A stretch of 64,000 nucleotides of DNA from an uncultured Muribaculaceae bacterium. Its GTDB lineage: Bacteria > Bacteroidota > Bacteroidia > Bacteroidales > Muribaculaceae. A program made the position numbers and the translations under genes. The notes below the pieces were generated by a model that saw nothing but the letters and a program-made list of their open reading frames with translations, ran no database searches and was not told where the DNA came from. The stretch covers positions 34,487 through 98,486 of the forward strand of contig CAJUKD010000008.1 in the NCBI GenBank assembly GCA_910587235.1, read 5' to 3'. Of this stretch, positions 26,941-36,937 are shown piece after piece (the first letter of the stretch is position 1; every line of letters starts with the position of its first letter).

Positions 26941-29712
26941 ATGGGACGCAGAAATATCAGGCTGGCAACAGCATTTTTAGCAATTCTACTGATGGCGCTA
27001 CCTTTTGCCGCGTCGGGAGCACGCAGTGAATGGCGCCACCTGCAGGCCGAAGACGGACTGAGCGATCTGCTTGTCAACAGCATCTTCCGCGACAACCGCG
27101 GATACGTCTGGTTCGGCACAGGCGTAGGACTCGACCGCTTCGACGGCAACCGCATACGCCGCTACGCATTTGCCGACGGCACACCACGCCGCGTGCTTGC
27201 CATCGCCGAAGGCCCGGAAGGAGAAATATATGCCGGAAGCCATACCGGACTAAGCCGGGCAGGAGAGGCAAGCCTCGAAACAGTGCTGGGAGAACACATA
27301 AACTTCCGCGTCAACACACTGGCATACGACGGCGCCGGCACACTCTACATAGGCAGCGACCGCGGGCTGCTGGTATACCGTCCCGGCAATGGCAGTCTGG
27401 ACACCATACATCTTCATCCCGACATATTCTCGGAAGACAACGAAGTGACAGCCATCAACATATCACCTCGCGGACTATGGCTTAGCACACGTTCTGCACT
27501 GCATCTTCTCAACCCTGCCGATAAGAGTTCGCATCGTTATCCCTTCCACGACAGCGGCGTGGCCAAACGGATGCTCGAAGTAGGCGGCAAACTGTACATA
27601 GGAATGTACGGAGGAGGTATCGCCGTATTCGAGATCGAAAGCCGCCGCTTCGGAAACGCCATAGCAGTAGGCAACAATCTGGTGACATGGCTCGAGGCCG
27701 GCTTCCGAGAACCAGGCATGCTCTACGCGCCCACCGATGGCGAAGGCCTGTATGCTTTCCGTGCCGGCGACAACGAAGCCATACCGGCCATACTGCCCGG
27801 CACAGACGGAGGGCGACTACGTTCAAATTCAATATACTCCCTGCTGGTCGACCGCGACGGGACACCATGGGTAGGCTACTATCAGGCCGGAGTGGACTAC
27901 ATCCCGCACAGTCGCGACCTTTTCGATGTCTACTACCGCGAAGATTTCATCAACACATCGGAAATGGCCGTACGGGCAATCTGCATCGAAGAAGGGCGAA
28001 AACTTATAGGCACGCGCGAAGGGCTGTACTACATAGATGAACATAGCGGCCGTACGGCGGCTTTCTGCAGCCCGGCCATACGCTCCAATCTGATATTCTG
28101 CATCACTCCATGGCGAGGCCGATACTACGTAGGCACATACGGCGGCGGGATGTACGTGTTCGACCCGGCCACATTACATCTTACAGAATTCGCGGCCACA
28201 CACGAGGTATTCACCCGCGGCGACATATTCACGATTGCCATCGACGGTGCCGACACAATGTGGGTCGGCACATCGGAGGGGCTTTTCCGATTCGACGGCG
28301 AACGACAGGCGGCACACTATACTCGGCTGAACTCACAGCTTCCGGCAGGAAACGTCTATGAAATCTCCTTCGACAGCCAAGGCCGCGGATGGATATGCAC
28401 CGAAAACGGCATGGCCGTATGGACAGGCCGTGAACTCAGCCGCGACCGCTTCCCGCGCGACTTTGTCCACGATTCGAAAATCCGCGACGTCTTCGAAGAC
28501 AGCCGCAATGAACTTTATTTCGTACCCGACCGCGGACGCATATTCCGTTCAAACCTTGCAATGACACGCTACAGCTATCTGGAAAACTTCCAGCCCGGCA
28601 GCAGCGGTGCCTGCACATTCGTCACCGAAGACCGCGACGGAAATCTATGGTTCGGCGGCGAAACCGGCCTTTACCGCCTCGACCGCAAAGGCGCGCTTAC
28701 CCACCTTAACCGTTCCGACGGCCTACCGGATCCGGTGTTCACACTATGCCCGCCTGCCGTCGACTCCCGCGGCGACATCTGGATGGGCAACAGCCACGGA
28801 CTCGTACGGCTCGACTACAACCGATTCAAAAGCGAGCAGGAAACAATGCGACGCGCACTCGATATCAGCGACGTGGAACTCAACGGCATAAATGCCACAG
28901 GCCGCCTTAGCCGCAACGGGCGCAACTATAATATAGATGCCGAAGCCGACGAACGCAGCATATCGATATGCTTCAATAACCCTGAATGTATTGATCCGCA
29001 CTTCCAGCAGGTGGAATGGAGATCGGGCAACGAGGAAAACTGGCACCTTATACCCGGCACAGACGCCATACGCATATTCGATCTCCCCGAAGGTCGCACG
29101 ACGATAGAGTTGCGCAGCCACGGCAACAGCGAACATGCGACAACCCTGACCGTGCGCCGCGCAAAAGCATTCAACTGGTTTACCTTCGCCATACTGGTTC
29201 TGCTAGCCATGGCCACCGGGCTGTCGGCTCACTTTTACCGACGTTACCGGCGCCATCATTTAAAGGTGCAGGAACTGGAGGAAGAAGCCGCCACACGCCT
29301 GCAGGCCGAAAATTCCCGTGCCGAAGAACAAAAGCTCATGCGCTACCGCACATCGCGCATAGCCGACAAGGAATGCCGGCTGATAGTGCGCGCACTCGAC
29401 GAGCTGATGCGCACGACCAAGCCATACACCAATCCCGACCTTAAAATCTCTGACCTCGCGGCAATGACAGGACGGTCCAGCCATGATCTGTCCTTCATAT
29501 TCAACCAACACATGCAACAGAGTTTCTACGATTATATAAACCGTTGGCGAGTGGACGAATTCAAAAGCATAGTGGCAGGCTCCGACGCAAGCCGCTATAC
29601 ACTGACGGCGTTGTCGCAAATGTGCGGTTTTTCGTCGCGCGCATCATTTTTCCGTCACTTCAAAGCCATTGCAGGCATGACTCCGGCCGAATACCTGAAG
29701 AATGTAAAATAG
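26941..29712 (+). CDS. Membrane-tethered AraC regulator with beta-propeller sensor, no kinase
   Basis: 923 residues. A signal/anchor (1-26) is followed by a large extracytoplasmic region of Reg_prop repeats (blocks such as DNRGYVWFGTGVGLDRFDG, DGTPWVGYYQAG, DGNLWFGGETGLYRLD) and a Y_Y_Y-like end to about 740. A transmembrane helix spans 746-766, then a charged coiled coil (about 775-805), then an AraC-type double HTH (about 825-921). In hybrid two-component systems of Bacteroides a histidine kinase and receiver lie between these parts; here both are absent. It probably senses an oligosaccharide in the periplasm and controls the adjoining PUL, which is inference from domain order and position. 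Confidence 0.88.
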   Translation: MGRRNIRLATAFLAILLMALPFAASGARSEWRHLQAEDGLSDLLVNSIFRDNRGYVWFGTGVGLDRFDGNRIRRYAFADGTPRRVLAIAEGPEGEIYAGSHTGLSRAGEASLETVLGEHINFRVNTLAYDGAGTLYIGSDRGLLVYRPGNGSLDTIHLHPDIFSEDNEVTAINISPRGLWLSTRSALHLLNPADKSSHRYPFHDSGVAKRMLEVGGKLYIGMYGGGIAVFEIESRRFGNAIAVGNNLVTWLEAGFREPGMLYAPTDGEGLYAFRAGDNEAIPAILPGTDGGRLRSNSIYSLLVDRDGTPWVGYYQAGVDYIPHSRDLFDVYYREDFINTSEMAVRAICIEEGRKLIGTREGLYYIDEHSGRTAAFCSPAIRSNLIFCITPWRGRYYVGTYGGGMYVFDPATLHLTEFAATHEVFTRGDIFTIAIDGADTMWVGTSEGLFRFDGERQAAHYTRLNSQLPAGNVYEISFDSQGRGWICTENGMAVWTGRELSRDRFPRDFVHDSKIRDVFEDSRNELYFVPDRGRIFRSNLAMTRYSYLENFQPGSSGACTFVTEDRDGNLWFGGETGLYRLDRKGALTHLNRSDGLPDPVFTLCPPAVDSRGDIWMGNSHGLVRLDYNRFKSEQETMRRALDISDVELNGINATGRLSRNGRNYNIDAEADERSISICFNNPECIDPHFQQVEWRSGNEENWHLIPGTDAIRIFDLPEGRTTIELRSHGNSEHATTLTVRRAKAFNWFTFAILVLLAMATGLSAHFYRRYRRHHLKVQELEEEAATRLQAENSRAEEQKLMRYRTSRIADKECRLIVRALDELMRTTKPYTNPDLKISDLAAMTGRSSHDLSFIFNQHMQQSFYDYINRWRVDEFKSIVAGSDASRYTLTALSQMCGFSSRASFFRHFKAIAGMTPAEYLKNVK

Positions 29713-29732
29713 TATCAAATTATTTTGATACT
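29711..29732. repeat. Short inverted repeat at the regulator stop codon
   Basis: AGTATCAAA and TTTGATACT, nine perfect base pairs around TTAT, overlapping the stop of the regulator gene. It may be a weak terminator or a binding site. Confidence 0.5.
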
Positions 29733-29783
29733 TAAAATCTCAATTTCTTAGACATCATATACACAACAACATAACTACTGTTT

Positions 29784-29818
29784 TATCCGATTTAATCGAG
29801 AGCGACAGAAATCGGATA
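29784..29818. repeat. Inverted repeat upstream of the ECF sigma gene
   Basis: TATCCGATTT (29784-29793) and AAATCGGATA (29809-29818) pair perfectly over ten bases with a 15-base spacer, followed by an A-rich run. It lies just upstream of the -33 element of the ECF sigma promoter, so it could be a terminator of the regulator transcript or an operator. Confidence 0.5.
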
Positions 29819-29825
29819 TAAAAAA

Positions 29826-29856
29826 TTTGACACACCAAAAAAGCAAAATAATTTTG
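29826..29856 (+). promoter_or_regulatory. Full -33/-7 promoter of the ECF sigma gene
   Basis: TTTG at 29826-29829, a 19-base spacer and TAATTTTG at 29849-29856 match the Bacteroidetes housekeeping promoter. The -7 box is the right half of the 15-base palindrome GCAAAATAATTTTGC (29843-29857). Confidence 0.7.
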
Positions 29857-29930
29857 CACTGATAGCAAAAGGCTCCAAAGCGTTTGCTGTTACACCTTAA
29901 AAGACCGAAAAAACATTCAGAATCCAAAGC

Positions 29931-30446
29931 ATGGAAAACTCCAAGGACTTCAACGAACTCATAGCGCGGATCTACGCCGTAACCAATGAAAAGGTACTCG
30001 GCTTCATCGCCCAACGGGTCAATGATTATGCGGATGCAGAAAACCTGGCACAGGATGTATGGCTCCGTATCCTTGAATGCCGAACGACAATCGATGCGGA
30101 AACGATAGAAAACTATGTGTTTGCCGTGGCACGCAACATTGTCAACGATTACCTACGACAGATCTACCGCCGCCGCAATGCCGACGAAGAAATGCAACAG
30201 TTATGCGAAGGCACAGCCGAACATAGTTGCGAATCGGCTGTAGTTGCCCGCGACCTCGCCCGCCACGAGCGAATACGCGTCGAACAGCTGCCGCGTCAAC
30301 GCCGGATGATATATATAATGAGCCGCTTTCAGGAACGCAGTGTAGAAGACATCGCAGGCGAGATGAAATTGTCGTTCCGTACGGTGGAAAACCATCTTCG
30401 CCTCGGACGACGCGACATACGCGACTATATGTCGGCAATCGCCTAA
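29931..30446 (+). CDS. ECF-type RNA polymerase sigma factor
   Basis: 171 residues. Region 2 is seen in ENLAQDVWLRILEC and ENYVFAVARNIVNDYLR, region 4 in RSVEDIAGEMKLSFRTVENHL. It sits between the membrane AraC regulator and SusC. In Bacteroides such sigma factors usually come with a FecR-like anti-sigma and a SusC carrying an STN domain; neither is present here. It may drive the PUL genes that follow after 57 bases, but no matching promoter was identified. Confidence 0.88.
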   Translation: MENSKDFNELIARIYAVTNEKVLGFIAQRVNDYADAENLAQDVWLRILECRTTIDAETIENYVFAVARNIVNDYLRQIYRRRNADEEMQQLCEGTAEHSCESAVVARDLARHERIRVEQLPRQRRMIYIMSRFQERSVEDIAGEMKLSFRTVENHLRLGRRDIRDYMSAIA

Positions 30447-30503
30447 GCGCATACATGACAGAAAACAATCAACCTTAATCAATAATTTACCAATCAACAG
30501 ACA

Positions 30504-33500
30504 ATGCGAAAGAGTATCATCTCCCTCTTGCCTCTGCGACGCTACCTGCTGCTGGCCCTGGCTTTCGGCGGCATGACCTGCGGGATGCCTGCCTGGGCTG
30601 AACCGGTAGCCGCAGCTGCGGAAAACGGGGGAATCACTACTGTGACAGGTGAAATCCTCGACAACGAAGGCGAGCCGCTGATAGGCGCGTCGATCGTTGT
30701 CAAAGGGATGCAGAATGGCGTCACATCCGACATAGACGGCAATTTTACAATCAAGGCAGCAAAAGGATCCATCCTTGAGATCAGCTACGTAGGCTTTAAA
30801 AACCAAAGCGTGAAGGTCGACGGCAAGCACCTTCTGATACGCATGGAAGAAAACACAGCCATGCTCAGCGAAGTTGTCGTCGTGGGCTACGGCACACAGA
30901 AAAAAGCCACGATGACAGGTTCTGTGGCCGTAATCGACGAAAAAGCTCTCGAAAACAAAGGTAACCTCTCCAGCCCCGTACAGGCTCTTCAGGGACAGGT
31001 TCCAGGTGTCATAATCACCCGCCAAAGCTCAGCCCCGGGCGACGAATCATGGAACATGAGCCTGCGTGGAGCCGTGTCGAAAAACGCCGCCACACCACTG
31101 GTGATCATCGACGGCGTAGAATATGAATCGGTCAACGACCTGCGCCTGATCAATCCCTCCGACATTGAGAGCATGAACTTCCTTAAGGACGCAGCAGCAT
31201 CCATCTACGGTTCAAAAGCCGCCGGCGGCGTAGTGCTCATCACCACAAAACAGGCCAAAGGAGGAAAAGTCAAAGTGGAATACAACGGCTCGTACACCTA
31301 CAAGCACATAGGCCTATCCGCAGAACTGATGGGACTCGAAGAGTGGGCCGACGCCGTGCTGATGGCCCGAAGGAACGACGGCGCCACCGAAAACGACACC
31401 TGGATACGCTATGCCACACTGGCCAAAGCATACAAAAACCAATGGATCAACGGCAACCCCCTGAACATGGGAAACGTCGACGACATGGTATTCTTCGACA
31501 CCGACTGGCAGGACATCATGTGGGGTGATTCATGGAGCACAAACCACGAACTCAGCGTCAGCGGCGGCAAGGAGAACAACACCTTCCGCTTCTCGCTCGG
31601 CTATATGTACGACGACTCAAACCTCAAATGGGGCAACAACAATAACCAGCGCATCAACCTGCGACTGAACAACACCATGAAACTGGCCGAGAACTTCACT
31701 CTACAGAGTGTGATTTCATACAACCGCCAGGATCAGGTCGCACCCACCCAGATCGGAGCCGCACTGACCGTCAACAGCCAGCAGCCCGGCTTCCCCGCAT
31801 CGACAATCTCCGGCAAGCCTTACGCCTGGGGACGCGACTGGCGTTCGCCCAACTGGCTCTGCGAGCTTGGCGGCGACAACAAACTTAAAGTAAATGCTGT
31901 CAACATCAGCGAAACACTCAAATACGAAATCTTCGACGGCTTCACAGCCAACGCCGTCCTGGGCTACAACCACTCCGAAGCCGGACGCGACACAAAAAGC
32001 ATCCCCGTCGAGTTCTTCCAGTACGACGACACCCCCGAGGTCGTGTTCCCGCAGAAAAAAGACACCTATTATAAAAAGACATTCTCACAGACCGACTTCT
32101 ACTCCCTCCAGGGCTACCTGACCTACAACAAGACCTTCAACCGCGACCACAACATGACCCTCATGGCCGGCGTGCAGTACAACCTCAAGCAGTACGAAGG
32201 CGCAGGAAGCAACAGCCTGGACATACAGCCCTCGCTCAACGTGCCCAACGGCATAGGCGAGATAACCCTCGCCGGCGTAGGCAAATGGGAAGAGGCCGTG
32301 ATGTCGTACTACGGCCGCGCCAACTACGACTACAAGAGCAGATATCTCATCGAAGGACAGGCCCGCTACGACGGCAGCTCCAAGTTCCGCCCCGAAAACC
32401 GCTGGGCATTCTTCTGGGGTGCCTCAATAGGCTGGCGCCTCACCGAAGAAGCATTCATGCAGTCGGCACGCTCATGGCTGAACGAACTGAAGATACGCGG
32501 ATCATACGGCAACGTCGGCAACCAGGGCGGCATCGACCGCTACGACGGCTCACTGCTCTACAACATGGCCTCGACAGGCAAAGCCCTTATCGGCGGACAG
32601 CTCGCCGGCACCATCAACACCAACGGCAAGCTCGTCAGCACCGACCGCACCTGGGAACGCATCCACAACTACAACGTAGCCCTCGACTTCGGATTCCTCA
32701 ACAGCCGCCTGCGCGGTACGGTCGAGGCATTCTGGAAACGCACAAACAACATGCTCATCGACGTCATCTATCCCGGCATCCTCGGCGACAAAGCCCCGAC
32801 AGGCAACCGCGGTAAATTCAAAGCATGGGGCTATGAAGGCAGCCTGAACTGGAACGAACGCACAGGAAACGTCAACTGGCACGTCGGAGGCACATTCACT
32901 TATGCCGACAACCGCCTGATCGACAACGGCGGCTCCGGCGTCATACAGGCCGGCATGCGCTCCGACCGCGAAGGCTACCCCCTGCGCTCGATATTCGGCC
33001 TCCGCTACTGCGGCAAAATTCAGACCGAAGAACAGCTGACCAAGTACAAGGACCGCTACCAGGGCACCTCGGAAATCGGCAACATACGCGTCCTGCGTCT
33101 GGGCGACAACATGTTCGAGGACGTCAACAAGGACGGCAAACTCACCGCCGAAGACCTCGTGTACCTCGGCACCGACGACCCCAAGATACAGTTCTCGTTC
33201 AACTTCGGCGCCGAGTGGAATGGCTTCGACGTCAACGTGATCTTCCAGGGTGCCGGACGACGCACAGTCTACCGCCGTCAGGGCAACGGAGGCGCCGACC
33301 CGTGGCAGATACCCATGCGAACAGCCTATCAGAACGGCTCGGACCACTGGGTGGGCGACGTCTGGAGCCTCGAGACCCCCGACAACCGCTACCCCACGCT
33401 CACAAACATCGCCGACATCAACAACTACAACTACCAGTGCTCGTCATGGCTCGTGAACGACGGCAGCTACCTCCGCCTGAAGAACATCACCATAGGATAC

Positions 33501-33692
33501 TCCCTGCCGCAGAGCGTGCTCAACAAACAGAAAGTGCTCAGCGCCGTACGCTTCTCCATCACAGGCACCGACCTCTGGGAAAGCAGCCACATCCACGACG
33601 GATGGGATCCCGAGGCAGCATCGACCGTGACAAACATGAACCGCTATCCGTTCAACCGCACATGGACATTCGGAGCCAACATCACCTTCTAA
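30504..33692 (+). CDS. susC-like: SusC-like TonB-dependent outer-membrane transporter
   Basis: 1062 residues. Signal peptide (1-32), a carboxypeptidase-D regulatory-like domain (about 45-125), the typical SEVVVVGYGTQ at 122-132 and a TonB plug (about 135-255, with LKDAAASIYGSKAAGGVVLITTK described by its core AAASIYGSKAAGGVV). The remainder is a 22-strand barrel ending in an aromatic-rich FGANITF terminus. There is no N-terminal STN domain. It imports oligosaccharides captured by the SusD partner. First structural gene of the PUL, with SusD after 16 bases. Confidence 0.95.
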   Translation: MRKSIISLLPLRRYLLLALAFGGMTCGMPAWAEPVAAAAENGGITTVTGEILDNEGEPLIGASIVVKGMQNGVTSDIDGNFTIKAAKGSILEISYVGFKNQSVKVDGKHLLIRMEENTAMLSEVVVVGYGTQKKATMTGSVAVIDEKALENKGNLSSPVQALQGQVPGVIITRQSSAPGDESWNMSLRGAVSKNAATPLVIIDGVEYESVNDLRLINPSDIESMNFLKDAAASIYGSKAAGGVVLITTKQAKGGKVKVEYNGSYTYKHIGLSAELMGLEEWADAVLMARRNDGATENDTWIRYATLAKAYKNQWINGNPLNMGNVDDMVFFDTDWQDIMWGDSWSTNHELSVSGGKENNTFRFSLGYMYDDSNLKWGNNNNQRINLRLNNTMKLAENFTLQSVISYNRQDQVAPTQIGAALTVNSQQPGFPASTISGKPYAWGRDWRSPNWLCELGGDNKLKVNAVNISETLKYEIFDGFTANAVLGYNHSEAGRDTKSIPVEFFQYDDTPEVVFPQKKDTYYKKTFSQTDFYSLQGYLTYNKTFNRDHNMTLMAGVQYNLKQYEGAGSNSLDIQPSLNVPNGIGEITLAGVGKWEEAVMSYYGRANYDYKSRYLIEGQARYDGSSKFRPENRWAFFWGASIGWRLTEEAFMQSARSWLNELKIRGSYGNVGNQGGIDRYDGSLLYNMASTGKALIGGQLAGTINTNGKLVSTDRTWERIHNYNVALDFGFLNSRLRGTVEAFWKRTNNMLIDVIYPGILGDKAPTGNRGKFKAWGYEGSLNWNERTGNVNWHVGGTFTYADNRLIDNGGSGVIQAGMRSDREGYPLRSIFGLRYCGKIQTEEQLTKYKDRYQGTSEIGNIRVLRLGDNMFEDVNKDGKLTAEDLVYLGTDDPKIQFSFNFGAEWNGFDVNVIFQGAGRRTVYRRQGNGGADPWQIPMRTAYQNGSDHWVGDVWSLETPDNRYPTLTNIADINNYNYQCSSWLVNDGSYLRLKNITIGYSLPQSVLNKQKVLSAVRFSITGTDLWESSHIHDGWDPEAASTVTNMNRYPFNRTWTFGANITF

Positions 33693-33708
33693 ACCACGAC
33701 ACCCGAAA

Positions 33709-35421
33709 ATGAAAAAGATAATACGTAACATATCATTCGCCCTGATGGCACTCGCATCAGCATCGTGCCTCGACCTGACGCCACAGGACCAGCTCTCCGA
33801 CAGCGACCTGTGGGGCAAGGCCGGCGACTTCGAATCTTTCGCCAACGTATTCTATGACTGGCTTCCCGACTTCGGGACAATTTACGACGGCACACATGCC
33901 GACAAACGCTCCGACCTGCTCAAAGACAAAGGCGGCGTGAATCTCTTCGCGACAGGCCAAAACGCCGTGCCCCAGGGCGACGGCGAGTACACCGGTCCCT
34001 ACAACAATATCCGCCGCTGCAACCTCCTGCTCGAAAAGGCCGCAGGCTACGGCAACCAGGCCGAAATCGCCCAGTACGTAGGCGAAGCCTATTTCTTCCG
34101 CGCATGGAATCACTTCCAGCTCATGCAGAAATTCGGCGACGTGATCATAGTCGACCACACCATCGACGTAGACGACCCCCTGATGAGCGCTTCGCGCGAC
34201 AACCGCGGCAAAGTCTGCGACTTCATCATCGAAGACCTGCGCAAAGCCGCCGACCTCATGCTCCCCACTGCCGACCTGGCCGAAGGACGCATAGGCATCG
34301 AAGGCGCCAAGGCATTCATCAGCCGCGTTGCCCTGTTTGAAGGAACATGGCAGAAATTCCGCGGCAACGAAGCCCGTGGCAAAGAACTTCTCGATATAGC
34401 CGCAAAAGCCGCATTCGACGTAATCGACTCGCATAAATTCGAACTTTTCGCTCCCGCCGCCCTCGGCGAAAGCGCCTACAAATACATGTTCATACTCGAG
34501 GACCTGCAATGCAACCCCGCAGGACTCCAGAAAGACGCGAACAAAGAATACATCATCAAACGATGCTTCGACGCAACCCTCAAGACCGTCGGACGCAACA
34601 TAACCACGGAAGTACTGGCAAACGCCCAGCTCGTATCGGCAAAATTCGTGGAAATGTACCTCTGCACCGACGGTCTGCCCATCGACAAATCGCCCCTGTT
34701 CAAAGGCTACGAGACAATGCGCGGCGAGTGGATGAACCGCGACATCCGCATGCAGTACACCCTGATGCGCCCGGGCGACAATTTCTGGGACGCCTCCGAG
34801 AAAAACTCACGCATCGACTGGAGCGGCAGCGAAGACGAGATCCGGCGTGCAAAGTACAAGAACTTCACCCCCAACTGGGGTTCGGGCTACTTCCCGCAGA
34901 AATGGGCCACCGAACGCAGCCTCGGCACCGACGACAAGAACGCATCCTACGACTGGCCCGTGCTCCGCTACGCCGAGGTGCTGCTGAACTACGCCGAAGC
35001 CGTCTACGAACGCGATGGCGAAATCAGCGACGCCGACCTGAACATATCGCTCAACCTCACCCGCAAACGCGTCAACAAAGCCATGCCCGCCCTGAGCAAC
35101 GCCTTCGTCGCCGCAAACGGCCTGGACATGCGCACAGAGATACGCCGCGAACGCACCATCGAGCTCTTCCAGGAAGGTTTCCGTATCGACGACCTGCGCC
35201 GATGGAAGACAGCCGAAACCGAAATGCCCATGGACTTCTGCGGCATCATGCACACCGGCGAATGGAAGAACCGCTGGGCAAAACCCGGTGTTCCTCTCAA
35301 CGCCGACAAGCGCCTGGTCATCGAAAGCGGACGCGTATGGGCCGAACGCAACTACCTGCACCCGCTGCCCATCGACCAGCTGCAGCTCAACCCCAATCTG
35401 GGCCAGAACCCCGATTGGTAA
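33709..35421 (+). CDS. susD-like: SusD/RagB-like glycan-binding lipoprotein
   Basis: 570 residues; outer-membrane lipoprotein that caps the SusC pore. The lipobox ends at Cys20 (ALASASC). The mature start LDLTPQDQLSD is typical of the family, and TPR-type helical segments such as VGEAYFFRAWNHFQLMQKFG and the late RRERTIELFQEGFRIDDLRRW block are clear. It is immediately downstream of SusC and before the accessory binding protein. Confidence 0.95.
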   Translation: MKKIIRNISFALMALASASCLDLTPQDQLSDSDLWGKAGDFESFANVFYDWLPDFGTIYDGTHADKRSDLLKDKGGVNLFATGQNAVPQGDGEYTGPYNNIRRCNLLLEKAAGYGNQAEIAQYVGEAYFFRAWNHFQLMQKFGDVIIVDHTIDVDDPLMSASRDNRGKVCDFIIEDLRKAADLMLPTADLAEGRIGIEGAKAFISRVALFEGTWQKFRGNEARGKELLDIAAKAAFDVIDSHKFELFAPAALGESAYKYMFILEDLQCNPAGLQKDANKEYIIKRCFDATLKTVGRNITTEVLANAQLVSAKFVEMYLCTDGLPIDKSPLFKGYETMRGEWMNRDIRMQYTLMRPGDNFWDASEKNSRIDWSGSEDEIRRAKYKNFTPNWGSGYFPQKWATERSLGTDDKNASYDWPVLRYAEVLLNYAEAVYERDGEISDADLNISLNLTRKRVNKAMPALSNAFVAANGLDMRTEIRRERTIELFQEGFRIDDLRRWKTAETEMPMDFCGIMHTGEWKNRWAKPGVPLNADKRLVIESGRVWAERNYLHPLPIDQLQLNPNLGQNPDW

Positions 35422-35468
35422 GCAACAACTCTGAACAGAATAATATTACAGAAAAGCTATCATAAACA

Positions 35469-36899
35469 ATGAAACGCAATAAAATAATACTGAGCAGCCT
35501 GCTGCTTGCCGCCGCCGGAATGGCATCCTGCGACGACGAGAAGCAGCTCACCCTCGACGCTCCCGAAGTAAAACTTATGGAGTCTATCGTTCTCGAGGTC
35601 AGCGATGTGCTGCCCCTGCCGGTGGGAATGGACTCCACCATCGTCTACACCTGCAGCCCTGAAGACGCTGTCGACCTGACGGTCGTGTTCTCGTCGTCGG
35701 ACGAAAGCGTGGCCACAGTAAGCCAGGACGGTACAATCCATGCCATCAAACCCGGCGAAGCCACCATCACGGCACAGAACCCCTTCGGCTTCGACATCTA
35801 TGAAACCTCGGCATCGGTGCAGGTGCATGTCATACCCGAACTTATACCCGTCGAGCGCATCGAAATCGCAAATACCACCCAGGCTTCGGAGGACGGCAAG
35901 ATATTCGTCACCGACGAACTGCAGTTCGAAGCCACCGTATATCCCGAAGACGCCACCTACAAGCGCCTCGTCTGGAGCAGCGCCGACGAAAGCATAGCGA
36001 CCGTCGACGAAAACGGACTCGTCGTGTGCCACAAGGAAGGCGAAGCCAAAATCTACGCGACATCGACCGACCGCAGCGGCATACGCGGAGAATTCACATT
36101 CCACATCAATAAACTCGTCACTGCCACGAACGTGTCCATCAAGCCTCTCGACGGACCCGTATGCCTGACTCTCGGCGCATTCCCGCTCGAAGTAACCTAC
36201 GAGCCCGCAGGCGCCACCATTGGTTCTGTAGAATGGTCGACCGATGACGAATCCGTTGCCACAGTTCACCGCGGAGTAGTAAGCCCCAGGGGATTCGGCA
36301 GCTGCAACATCATAGCCAAGTGTATCGAAAACGACTTAACCGTATCCGTAAATGTGACCGTCGATCCGGGATGGTACATCTGGGACGCATCCAACCAGTG
36401 GAGCTGGTGGGAAACAGCCAACGAGGATGCCCCCGACACCCGCGGCGACCGCACATGGCATGTTGAGATGAAAGACCCCAACGGCGGAAAGTGGGGGCGC
36501 AACATACGCATCAAGGATATCAGCCACCAGAACCCCATCATAATGCGTCTGAAAAGCTATCCCGTGCTGGCAGTACGCATGACGCGACTCAACGGCGGCG
36601 TGTCGAAACTCGACGACGCCGTGGCCAACGGCTTCGACGCCAAGCGAGCCAGAGAACTCAACGCCGGCAACGGCATAGACCTCGGCGACGGCACGCAGCT
36701 CCTTATCTACAATCTCGGAGCCAACTACGAAGGCGTCGACGAAGTGGGATTCCGCGTGTTCCAGTTCAAGATCACCGACATCCCCAACGGCAACGTCGAT
36801 CCGCTGAACGCTTTCTACGACGTGCACTGGATACGCACCTTCAAGAGCGAGGACGAAGCCAAAACCTTCGCCGCCGACCAGGTAGCCGCAGGCGAATAA
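35469..36899 (+). CDS. Surface glycan-binding lipoprotein with BIG2 domains
   Basis: 476 residues. The lipobox ends at Cys21 and is followed by DDEK, an acidic stretch like the lipoprotein export signal that sends Bacteroidetes lipoproteins to the cell surface. Three bacterial Ig-like (BIG2) modules follow (about 60-125, 130-215, 220-300), each with the SxDESVATV-like core. The C-terminal ~170 residues form a distinct domain rich in Trp and Gly (GWYIWDASNQWSWWE to VHWIRTF) that is probably the carbohydrate-binding part. The role as SGBP of this PUL is inferred from position next to SusD. Confidence 0.8.
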   Translation: MKRNKIILSSLLLAAAGMASCDDEKQLTLDAPEVKLMESIVLEVSDVLPLPVGMDSTIVYTCSPEDAVDLTVVFSSSDESVATVSQDGTIHAIKPGEATITAQNPFGFDIYETSASVQVHVIPELIPVERIEIANTTQASEDGKIFVTDELQFEATVYPEDATYKRLVWSSADESIATVDENGLVVCHKEGEAKIYATSTDRSGIRGEFTFHINKLVTATNVSIKPLDGPVCLTLGAFPLEVTYEPAGATIGSVEWSTDDESVATVHRGVVSPRGFGSCNIIAKCIENDLTVSVNVTVDPGWYIWDASNQWSWWETANEDAPDTRGDRTWHVEMKDPNGGKWGRNIRIKDISHQNPIIMRLKSYPVLAVRMTRLNGGVSKLDDAVANGFDAKRARELNAGNGIDLGDGTQLLIYNLGANYEGVDEVGFRVFQFKITDIPNGNVDPLNAFYDVHWIRTFKSEDEAKTFAADQVAAGE

Positions 36900-36937
36900 T
36901 CTCTCCAATCACCCAGTAAACGACAAAAACAACGACA

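Noticed and set aside
29843..29857. 15-base palindrome GCAAAATAATTTTGC as a bidirectional promoter
   Set aside because: The minus strand does not give a proper TAnnTTTG spacing; it is simply an A/T-symmetric -7 box.
32285..32815. Arg/His-rich frames within susC and other PUL genes
   Set aside because: They are shifted readings of GC-rich coding DNA, lacking any start context or homology.
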